DNA from: Pedobacter boryungensis
GTDB lineage: Bacteria > Bacteroidota > Bacteroidia > Sphingobacteriales > Sphingobacteriaceae
Length of the DNA: 64,000 nt
Assembly: GCF_013204825.1 (NCBI RefSeq)
Contig: NZ_JABMKV010000002.1
Coordinates: 744,001 to 808,000 of the forward strand
Direction: 5' to 3'
How positions within the stretch are numbered: position 1 is the stretch's first letter; each line of letters opens with the position of its first letter. Positions 17,674 through 24,892 of this stretch are shown here, one piece after another. Below the pieces are notes generated by a model, which saw only the letters and a program-made list of their open reading frames with translations, was not told the origin of the DNA and made no database searches. The translations under genes and the position numbers were made by a program.

Positions 17674-19464
17674 ATGGAAACTACAGACAAAAAAACAATT
17701 AAAGGTGGCGAGTTCTTAATTACTGAAACCACTTACCAGGATGTATTTATTCCTGAAGAATTTGATGAGGAGCAACAGATGATTGCACAGACTTGTCGAG
17801 ACTTTTTAACTGCAGAGATTAATCCAATTTTGGATAGAATTGATAGCCAGGAAGAAGGTTTAATGCCATCTTTGATGGATAAAGCAGGTGAGCTAGGAAT
17901 TTTAGGAGTTTCTATTCCTGAAGAATATGGCGGTTTTGGAAAAAACTTTAACACCTCAATGTTGGTGGCTGATGTTTGTGGCGCTGGTCATTCTTTTGCG
18001 GTAGCCTTATCTGCACATACGGGTATTGGCACACTTCCAATTTTATATTATGGTAATGAAGCACAAAAAGCTAAATACATTCCTAAGTTAGGTACAGGTG
18101 AATGGAAAGCTTCTTACTGTTTAACTGAACCAAATTCTGGTTCGGATGCTAATTCTGGTAAAACAAAAGCCAAGTTGACAGATGATGGAAAACATTATGT
18201 GATCAATGGACAAAAGATGTGGATTACCAATGGTGGATTTGCTGATATCTTTATCGTTTTCGCAAAAATTGATGATGACAAAAATCTAACAGCATTTATC
18301 GTTGAGAAAGATTTTGGTGGCATCACTATGAATCCAGAAGAACACAAAATGGGAATTAAAGGCTCATCAACTCGTCAAGTGTTTTTTAACGATTGCCATG
18401 TGCCAGTAGAAAACATGCTTTCTGATAGAGAGAATGGATTTAAGATTGCTGTAAATATTTTAAATATTGGACGTATAAAATTATCTGCAGCTGCTATTGG
18501 CGGAAGTAGAGAAGTTTTAAATCATGCAGTAAATTATTCAAATGAACGTATTCAATTTGATAGACCAATTTCTAAATACGGTGCAATAAGATTTAAAATC
18601 GCCGAGATGGCATCTAAAATTTATGCTGTAGAATCTGCAAATTATAGAGCCGGTCAAAATATCGATGATGCTTATGATGAATTAGTGGCAGGTGGTATGG
18701 ATGAAGGTAAAGCTAAGCTAAAATCAACTGAGCAATTTGCTGTAGAATGTGCCATTCTTAAAGTTTGGGGTTCTGAAGTATTGGACTATGTGACGGATGA
18801 AGGTGTGCAAATCTATGGTGGAATGGGTTTTAGTGCCGATGCACCAATGGATAGATCTTATCGTGATGCTCGTATCAACAGAATTTTTGAAGGTACAAAT
18901 GAAATCAATCGACTTTTAACAGTTGATATGATGTTGAAACGTGCTATGAAGGGGGAATTAGATTTGATGACTCCTGCAACCGCAGTAGCAGCAGAGCTGA
19001 TGTCTATCCCTGATTTTGGCGAAGAAGACACTACTCGGTTCGCTGCAGAAAAGAAGATCATTCAAAATTTAAAGAAAGCGACATTAATGGTAGCAGGAGC
19101 TGCGGTTCAAAAATTGATGATGAGCTTATCTAAAGAGCAAGAGATTTTAATGAACATTGCTGATATGGCAAGTTATGTTTACATCGCTGAATCTGCTATG
19201 CTTAGAACAGAAAAATTAGTCTCACTCCGTGGGGAAGAAGCTTGTAAAGGGCAGTTAGATATGATGAAAATCTATTTTGTGGAAGCAGTTGATGGAGTAC
19301 AAAAAGCAGGAAAAGAAGCCTTATGGGCATTTGCAGAAGGTGATGAGCAAAGAATGATGTTGGTAGGACTACGTAGATTTACAAAAATGGAACCATTTAA
19401 TGTAAAACAAGCTCGTCAGAATGTTGCACAACAAATTATCGATGCGAATAAATATATTTTCTAA
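17674..19464 (+). CDS. fadE: Acyl-CoA dehydrogenase
   Basis: This 596-residue flavoprotein makes the first double bond in beta-oxidation. The acyl-CoA dehydrogenase signatures are CLTEPNSGSDANSGKTKA and WITNGGFADIFIVFAKI in the N-terminal and middle domains. The C-terminal domain has RIFEGTNEINRL and, near residue 390, VQIYGGMGFSADAPMDRSYR, which places the catalytic Glu in the family-typical area. An extra C-terminal helical part of about 170 residues makes it longer than the 380-residue short form and similar in length to B. subtilis FadE. It is the last gene of the operon, closed by a very strong terminator. Confidence 0.93.
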   Translation: METTDKKTIKGGEFLITETTYQDVFIPEEFDEEQQMIAQTCRDFLTAEINPILDRIDSQEEGLMPSLMDKAGELGILGVSIPEEYGGFGKNFNTSMLVADVCGAGHSFAVALSAHTGIGTLPILYYGNEAQKAKYIPKLGTGEWKASYCLTEPNSGSDANSGKTKAKLTDDGKHYVINGQKMWITNGGFADIFIVFAKIDDDKNLTAFIVEKDFGGITMNPEEHKMGIKGSSTRQVFFNDCHVPVENMLSDRENGFKIAVNILNIGRIKLSAAAIGGSREVLNHAVNYSNERIQFDRPISKYGAIRFKIAEMASKIYAVESANYRAGQNIDDAYDELVAGGMDEGKAKLKSTEQFAVECAILKVWGSEVLDYVTDEGVQIYGGMGFSADAPMDRSYRDARINRIFEGTNEINRLLTVDMMLKRAMKGELDLMTPATAVAAELMSIPDFGEEDTTRFAAEKKIIQNLKKATLMVAGAAVQKLMMSLSKEQEILMNIADMASYVYIAESAMLRTEKLVSLRGEEACKGQLDMMKIYFVEAVDGVQKAGKEALWAFAEGDEQRMMLVGLRRFTKMEPFNVKQARQNVAQQIIDANKYIF

Positions 19465-19483
19465 GAGATAAGTATAAGAGTGT

Positions 19484-19527
19484 AAGGTTTAGAGTTTAAG
19501 CGTTTAGCTAAAACTCTAAACCTTTTT
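19484..19527 (+). terminator. Terminator of the beta-oxidation operon
   Basis: A perfect 14-bp stem is formed by AAGGTTTAGAGTTT (19484-19497) and AAACTCTAAACCTT (19511-19524), with a 13-base loop and a T-run. Confidence 0.95.
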
Positions 19528-19596
19528 CGTTTTAATGATAAATTGTACTTTCAGCATTAATTCTCAACCTTTTGGAATGTTAAAATTGGTTAAAAA

Positions 19597-19627
19597 TTGC
19601 GCCATCGCGAATAAAAGCTTATTTTTG
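19597..19627 (+). promoter_or_regulatory. Putative promoter of the FKBP lipoprotein genes
   Basis: TTG at 19597-19599 and TATTTTTG at 19620-19627 match the -33/-7 pattern with 20 bp between them. The start codon is at 19635, so the leader is only a few bases. Confidence 0.6.
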
Positions 19628-19634
19628 TACAATT

Positions 19635-20105
19635 ATGTTAAAAACGAAAATTCTACTAAGTCTTTTTTTAATCGTTGGAACTTTATCATCGTGTAAAAAA
19701 GACAATTATAATGCTGAAAAACAAGCTAAAATAGACGACGGCTTAATTGTTGATTTTTTAGCAAAAAATAGCATTGTTGCTGTAAAACATAGTTCAGGTT
19801 TATATTATCAGGTTTTAAATGCAGGTTCTGGAAATGAGGTAACGGCATCCAATACTGTAACTGTTAATTATCAGGGTAAACTTTTAAATGGAGTTGAATT
19901 TGATAAATCGACGGCACCAGTTTCTTTTTCGTTGGCCGGTAATTTAATTCAAGGTTGGAAAATTGGTGTTCCTTTAATTAAAAAAGGTGGCAAAATAAGA
20001 CTGATTATACCTTCAGCCTTAGCTTATAAAAATTCATCTCCAGGGGCTGGGATTCCTGAAAATGCTGTTTTAGATTTTACAATTGACTTAATAGATGTAC
20101 AATAA
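19635..20105 (+). CDS. FKBP-type peptidyl-prolyl isomerase, lipoprotein
   Basis: This 156-residue protein has a lipobox at residues 17-20 (TLSSC followed by KKDN), so it is membrane-anchored in the periplasm or outer membrane. The FKBP domain follows (about 60-155): VTVNYQGKLLNGVEFDKS, then IQGWKIGVPLIKKGGKIRL and a PSALAYKN loop. The aromatic and Asp pocket residues (Y, F-D, W) are kept, so proline isomerase activity is likely. A helper role in folding secreted proteins is the family inference. It overlaps or abuts the next FKBP gene. Confidence 0.9.
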   Translation: MLKTKILLSLFLIVGTLSSCKKDNYNAEKQAKIDDGLIVDFLAKNSIVAVKHSSGLYYQVLNAGSGNEVTASNTVTVNYQGKLLNGVEFDKSTAPVSFSLAGNLIQGWKIGVPLIKKGGKIRLIIPSALAYKNSSPGAGIPENAVLDFTIDLIDVQ

Positions 20106-20112
20106 CATGCAA

Positions 20113-20964
20113 ATGAGCAAAAAACTAACTATATATTCTTTCGCCTTATTAGGTGTATTGGTGCTATTTAATTCTTGTAAAAAGGAATATGAATCTATCG
20201 AAAGCATCGATGAAGCTAAAATTCAGGCTTATATAAAGCAGAATAACTTGACTATGACTAAAGATCCATCTGGTTTTTATTATCAAGTTGTTAGTCAGGG
20301 GGCTGGAGATGCTATGTTGAACAAAGATTCTGTTTTATATGATTTTAATATCAAATCTTTAGCCGGTGTAGAATATCAGAAAAATAGTGCCATTAGTAAC
20401 TTTGGAAATTATTTAGGATACATTACACCTTCACCGTATAGAATTGCATTAACTAATTTAAAGAGAGGAAGTTCTGTTAAGGTAATTTTCCCATCTTACT
20501 TAGCTTTTGGAAAAAATGGAAGTGGTAATATCCCTTCAAATGAAGTACTAATTTCAGAAATATCAACTTATACACAAAAAACACAATGGGAATTGGATGA
20601 TATTAAAATAAAAGCATTTCTAACTACAAAAGGAATTGCTGCTACTAAAGATCCATCAAGAGTTTATTATCAAGTTTTAACAGCAGGAACAGGAACTGAT
20701 GCAATAAACCAAAATTCTACGTTAGTAGTTAAGTATACAGGAAGACTATTAGATGGAACTGTTTTTGACTCAAACACTTCATATTCTACCACTTTAAATG
20801 GAGTAATAGTAGGCTGGGGAAAAATTCTGCCATTATTTAAAAGTGGTGCAAAAATTAGGATATTTATTCCTTCTGATCTTGCATATAGTTCAATTGGCAA
20901 TGGTTTGATCCCTGCTAATGCATCATTAGATTTTGATATAGAAATAGTGAGTGTAACCAATTAA
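20113..20964 (+). CDS. Double-domain FKBP-type lipoprotein
   Basis: The chosen start ATG (MSKKLTIYSF) lies 8 bases after the upstream stop codon. It gives 283 residues with a lipobox LFNSC near residue 20; earlier ATGs at 20095 and 20107 only lengthen the n-region. There are two FKBP-like repeats, each beginning TKDPS...YYQV. The second (about 165-283) keeps the pocket (VKYTGRLLDGTVFDSN, VIVGWGKILPLFKSG). The first has lost the F-D pair and the GW motif and is probably not catalytic. It is co-transcribed with the upstream FKBP gene. Confidence 0.85.
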   Translation: MSKKLTIYSFALLGVLVLFNSCKKEYESIESIDEAKIQAYIKQNNLTMTKDPSGFYYQVVSQGAGDAMLNKDSVLYDFNIKSLAGVEYQKNSAISNFGNYLGYITPSPYRIALTNLKRGSSVKVIFPSYLAFGKNGSGNIPSNEVLISEISTYTQKTQWELDDIKIKAFLTTKGIAATKDPSRVYYQVLTAGTGTDAINQNSTLVVKYTGRLLDGTVFDSNTSYSTTLNGVIVGWGKILPLFKSGAKIRIFIPSDLAYSSIGNGLIPANASLDFDIEIVSVTN

Positions 20965-20982
20965 CTCAAACTAAAAACATTT

Positions 20983-21018
20983 AAAGCCGTTAAGATTTTA
21001 TTCTTAATGGCTTTTTTT
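20983..21018 (+). terminator. Terminator after the FKBP genes
   Basis: AAAGCCGTTAAGA pairs with TCTTAATGGCTTT (one G-T), with loop TTTTAT, followed by a T-run that overlaps the stop codon of the converging photolyase gene. Confidence 0.9.
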
Positions 21019-22354
21019 ATGCCAATGCTTTTTTAAACTCCTTTAAAACTCTATCTCGAGCAAAGGTATGTTCTACTATTGGAATAGGTAGAATAGCTAA
21101 TTTATATGCTGGAGCCCACTTAAAAACATATTCCATTTTAGAGTCGAATTTTTTAAGCTGTAATTCTGGATTAAAAACTCTGAAATAAGGGGCTGCATCA
21201 TTGCCAGAGCCACATGCCCATTGCCAACCCCCAACATTACTAGCTAGTTCATAATCTAAAAGTTTATCGGCAAAATATGCCTCTCCCCAACGCCAATCAA
21301 TTAGTAAATGTTTGCATAAAAAGCTAGCAACAACCATACGTATACGGTTGTGCATAAAACCAGTTTGATTGAGTTGTCGCATACCTGCATCCACTAAAGG
21401 ATATCCGGTTTTTCCTTCACACCATGCTTTAAATTCTGCTTCATTATTTCTCCATTTGATATTGTCATAAGCGGGTTTAAAGGCTTTGTTCGTAATGTGT
21501 GGGAAATGCCAAAGTATCATCATGTAAAAATCTCTCCATGCTAATTCCGATAACCATTTTTCCGCATTATGTGCAATAGCTTTTGCTGCTGCTTTTCTAA
21601 TACTAACAGTACCAAACCTTAAATGTAAACCGATATGTGTGGTTGCGTCTGCTGCCGGATAATCTCTTTTTTTCTCATAACTAGCTAATTTTTCTTCAAA
21701 ATTCAGTGTAGGAAATTGTTGAGAAGATAATTCAAATCCCATTTCTTCCAATGTTGGAAATGATAACTTATGAGTTGGAAAAAAATTGTGTATGTACTTT
21801 TCTGAAGGATAAGGTTTTAGGTAAAAATCATTTAGTTTGTTATTCCAGACCTTAAAGTATGGTGTAAATACGGTGTAAGGTTTTTGATCCGCTTTAACAA
21901 TTTCACTCTTCTCAAAAATAACCTGATCTTTAAAGCTATGAAAGATAATCCCTTCACTTCTTAAAAACTCTGCAAGCGTATCATCACGTCTAGTAGCATA
22001 AGGTTCATAATCATGATTTGTATAAACAGCTTTAACATTATATGTTTTTAAAACTTCAGCCCAAACCTTTTCAGGAATCCCATATTTAACAATAAGAGAA
22101 GTATTTTTTTGTATTAATTTTCCTTGTAAGCTTTCTAATGTCTGATAAATGAAAGTAACCCTAGCGTCTTTTTTGTTTTCAAGTTTATCTAAAATATGTT
22201 TATCAAAAATAAAGAGTAACAATACAGGGTGAGACCCTTTCAATGCATGGTAAAGCGCTGCATTATCTTCTAATCTTAAATCTCTTCTTAGCCAGCAAAT
22301 GCTAATTTCTTTCTTTTCTAAATGATGGTGATTGCTATTTTTATTTTGTGCCAT
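21017..22354 (-). CDS. phrB: Deoxyribodipyrimidine photolyase (class I CPD type)
   Basis: This 445-residue flavoprotein repairs UV-induced cyclobutane dimers with light. The N-terminal antenna domain begins ICWLRRDLRLEDNAAL. The FAD-binding C-terminal part has LSELAWRDFYMMILWHFP, TGYPLVDAGMRQL, NRIRMVVASFL, and NVGGWQWACGSGNDAAPYFR, all typical of CPD photolyases. I chose the ATG at 22354 (MAQNKN); an upstream ATG at 22408 would overlap the preceding gene by 35 bases. It follows the TIGR01777 gene by 19 bp on the same strand, so the two form an operon. Confidence 0.92.
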   Translation of the reverse strand: MAQNKNSNHHHLEKKEISICWLRRDLRLEDNAALYHALKGSHPVLLLFIFDKHILDKLENKKDARVTFIYQTLESLQGKLIQKNTSLIVKYGIPEKVWAEVLKTYNVKAVYTNHDYEPYATRRDDTLAEFLRSEGIIFHSFKDQVIFEKSEIVKADQKPYTVFTPYFKVWNNKLNDFYLKPYPSEKYIHNFFPTHKLSFPTLEEMGFELSSQQFPTLNFEEKLASYEKKRDYPAADATTHIGLHLRFGTVSIRKAAAKAIAHNAEKWLSELAWRDFYMMILWHFPHITNKAFKPAYDNIKWRNNEAEFKAWCEGKTGYPLVDAGMRQLNQTGFMHNRIRMVVASFLCKHLLIDWRWGEAYFADKLLDYELASNVGGWQWACGSGNDAAPYFRVFNPELQLKKFDSKMEYVFKWAPAYKLAILPIPIVEHTFARDRVLKEFKKALA

Positions 22355-22373
22355 TAATTTACGTTTATTCCAC

Positions 22374-23285
22374 TTAGCTATTTGTATAAATAGAATTAAG
22401 TGCATCATCTAAGTGTACATAGTCAAATTTGTAACCTGTATCTAAAAGTTTTTGTACCATCGTATTACTACTCATTAAAGGTAAAATACTCATTTCTCCA
22501 AGAATTGTGTTTAAAACAAATTTAGGTACATGAACTGGCCAAACAGGTCTGTTTAATTTTTTAGCAATCGTTTTTGTGAAGGATTTATTGGTAACTGGAA
22601 AAGGAGCACAAGCATTATATGCACCAACCATTTGGCTGTCTTCTACGGCTTTGGTGAAAATTTTAATAATATCATTTAAATGTATCCATGGCATCCATTG
22701 TTTGCCACTACCTAAAGGAGCTCCAAAGAAAAATTTGATTGGTTTTTCCATAGCTTTTAACACTCCACCATCCTTACTTAAAATTAATCCTATCCTAATT
22801 TTAACTACTCTAATTCCTAATTTTTTGCCTTGGTTAGCGGCATCTTCCCATTTTACACAACATTGTGATAAGAAATCATTTCCACTATCACTTTTTTCTG
22901 TCAAAACTTCATCGCCTCTATCTCCATAAAAACCTACTGCAGAAGCAGAAATAAACGTGCTAACTGGTGCTTTTGTTTCTTGAATGGTTTTGTATAAAAG
23001 TTGAGCAGACATCACCCGGCTATCAATAATTTCTTGCTTACGTTTATTTGTCCACTTTTTATCTGCAATGCCCTCACCGGCTAAGTTTATAACAGTATCA
23101 ATTCTTTTAAGTGCATCTGGATCTATAGTTTGGTTATACACATCCCACAAAAACACATTAACATCTTTTATACTAATTTGTCGCCTGGATAAAATAGAGA
23201 TTTTATGTCCTTGTGCTTGCAAAGCAGGAATAAGTTTTTTTCCAATTAAACCACTTGCTCCAGTGATGAGAATGTTTTTTGCCAT
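22374..23285 (-). CDS. TIGR01777 family NAD-dependent epimerase/reductase
   Basis: This extended short-chain dehydrogenase-like protein of about 303 residues has N-terminal NAD(P) motif ILITGASGLIGKKLIP and family features GEGIADKKWTNKRKQEI, SASAVGFYGDRGDE, GLILSKDGGVLK and WIHLNDIIKIF. The C-terminal DUF1731-like part ends the protein. TIGR01777 proteins (E. coli YfcH, plant SulA) have no firmly known substrate. In many bacteria they sit beside photolyase genes, as here, suggesting a light- or stress-linked role. The start may be 23285 (MAKNIL) or 23294. Confidence 0.88.
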   Translation of the reverse strand: MAKNILITGASGLIGKKLIPALQAQGHKISILSRRQISIKDVNVFLWDVYNQTIDPDALKRIDTVINLAGEGIADKKWTNKRKQEIIDSRVMSAQLLYKTIQETKAPVSTFISASAVGFYGDRGDEVLTEKSDSGNDFLSQCCVKWEDAANQGKKLGIRVVKIRIGLILSKDGGVLKAMEKPIKFFFGAPLGSGKQWMPWIHLNDIIKIFTKAVEDSQMVGAYNACAPFPVTNKSFTKTIAKKLNRPVWPVHVPKFVLNTILGEMSILPLMSSNTMVQKLLDTGYKFDYVHLDDALNSIYTNS

Positions 23286-23346
23286 AATTAACAAACGGTT
23301 ATTTTAACTTTTGGTTTTCACAAGATAGTACAATAGATAAGAAAAC

Positions 23347-23375
23347 CCACCAACAAATGCCAAATGTGTTGGTGG
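23347..23375. repeat. Inverted repeat in the divergent photolyase intergenic region
   Basis: CCACCAACA (23347-23355) and TGTTGGTGG (23367-23375) form a perfect 9-bp inverted repeat with an 11-base spacer, midway between the divergent TIGR01777 and Cry-DASH genes. It lacks a T-run on either side, so it looks more like a regulator site or mRNA structure than a terminator. Confidence 0.55.
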
Positions 23376-23453
23376 TATGTAAAAAATAGAATGTTTAAAC
23401 GAGTAATTGCTACAAAATTTGCAAATTGCAAGTCAATATAAAAGGCTACGGAT

Positions 23454-24740
23454 ATGAGCAAAAAGATTTTAGTTTGGTTTAGGAATGATTTACGCTTGCA
23501 TGATAATGAAATGCTGGTAGAAGCCATAGCTAAGTCTGACGAAATTTTGCCTGTTTATTTTTTCGATCCACGGCAATTTGAACTCACACGTTATCATAGC
23601 ATTAAAACTGGAGCAATCCGAGCTCAATTCTTGCTTGAAAGTGTAGCTGCCTTACGTCAATCATTTCAGCAGCATGGTGGTGATATTCTAGTTTTGAAAG
23701 GAAAACCTGAAGATTTTTTACCAAATCTTGTGAACCAATATGAAATTGCAGAAGTTTATCACCATAGGGAAGTGGCAAGCGAAGAAACCGTGGTCTCAAC
23801 TAAAGTAGAAGATTTATTATGGAAGCAGAAAGTAAATCTGAAACATTTTATTGGTCATACACTTTATAATAAAGAAGATTTACCTTTTCCAATAAAAGAT
23901 ATACCTGATGTATTTACTCAGTTTAAAAAGAAAACTGAACGTGATGCGATAGTTAAACCCTGTTTTTTAACACCTGATAAAATCGACTTTGTTAATGTTG
24001 AAGATTGGGGTGTTTTACCTGAATTAAACGAACTTATAGTACATGAAGATTTAGATGGTTTAATGCAAAATATTGAATTTAGGGGAGGTGAACAACAAGC
24101 TTTCGAGCATTTGCATGATTTTCTACATACTGGAGAAGATATGGCTTTAGCAAATGCGTCTTTAAAAAAGAATGAAATTATTTCTAAGCTTTCCCCTTGG
24201 CTCGCTTTAGGTTGTTTATCTCCTAGGGAGGTATATTGGAAAATGAAAGAAGCAGAAGCTAATTATGGATTGAAGCCATATTTTAATCAAATAGTGCTTG
24301 GTCTTTTATGGCGTGATTATTACCGTTTTATGTTTAAAAAACATGGAAATACTTTCTTTAGACCAGAAGGGTTCTCAAAAGATGCTAAGGTAATTACTTT
24401 AGCAGATAGCAGTTTGTTAGATTCTTGGAAAACTGGAACTACAGGGCATCCATTGGTTGATGCAATAATGAATGAATTAAACGCAACTGGTTACATCAAT
24501 AATGCTTCACGTCAATTAGTAGCAACCTATTTAATTTATGAGTTAAAAGTAAATTGGGTAATGGGTGCTGCTTATTTAGAAGAAAAATTAATCGATTATT
24601 CGCCTGCAAGCAATTGGGGCAATTGGGCTACTGTTGCTGGAGTTGGTAACGATCAACGTTTAACCACAAGTTTTGATTTCGAAAAGCAGCTTAAAGTTGT
24701 AGACCCAAAAGGAGTTTATGCACAAAGTGTAAGGGCGTAA
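23454..24740 (+). CDS. DASH-type cryptochrome / photolyase
   Basis: This 428-residue member of the photolyase/cryptochrome family begins ILVWFRNDLRLHDNEML and has the DASH-like antenna feature VYFFDPRQFE. The FAD domain has LLWRDYYRFMFKKHGNTFF, TGHPLVDAIMNELNATGYI and NWGNWATVAGVGNDQR, the last being typical of Cry-DASH. Members repair dimers in single-stranded DNA or act as light sensors. It is divergent from the phrB operon with a 168-bp shared upstream region that carries a 9-bp inverted repeat. No terminator is evident after it. Confidence 0.9.
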   Translation: MSKKILVWFRNDLRLHDNEMLVEAIAKSDEILPVYFFDPRQFELTRYHSIKTGAIRAQFLLESVAALRQSFQQHGGDILVLKGKPEDFLPNLVNQYEIAEVYHHREVASEETVVSTKVEDLLWKQKVNLKHFIGHTLYNKEDLPFPIKDIPDVFTQFKKKTERDAIVKPCFLTPDKIDFVNVEDWGVLPELNELIVHEDLDGLMQNIEFRGGEQQAFEHLHDFLHTGEDMALANASLKKNEIISKLSPWLALGCLSPREVYWKMKEAEANYGLKPYFNQIVLGLLWRDYYRFMFKKHGNTFFRPEGFSKDAKVITLADSSLLDSWKTGTTGHPLVDAIMNELNATGYINNASRQLVATYLIYELKVNWVMGAAYLEEKLIDYSPASNWGNWATVAGVGNDQRLTTSFDFEKQLKVVDPKGVYAQSVRA

Positions 24741-24835
24741 TCTACTTTTTGCCAACTTCATAAGTGGATAAAATTAACAGTTGATATTACAGGTTCAAAA
24801 AAACCGTTTTTTATTTGATTAAATTGTTAAGATTG

Positions 24836-24867
24836 TTGCCATTTTTGGTGGTAAAATCCTAATTTTG
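24836..24867 (+). promoter_or_regulatory. Putative promoter of sucA
   Basis: TTG at 24836-24838 and TAATTTTG at 24860-24867 match the -33/-7 pattern with 21 bp between them. The start codon follows 26 bases later. Confidence 0.6.
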
Positions 24868-24892
24868 CATTACTTATCGTAAAAAAATACTA

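Noticed and set aside
6172-19464. Acyl-CoA ligase, ggt, DUF885 and ompA as one operon with the beta-oxidation genes
   Set aside because: A strong terminator after ompA, a 550-bp gap and a separate marR promoter split them into independent units.
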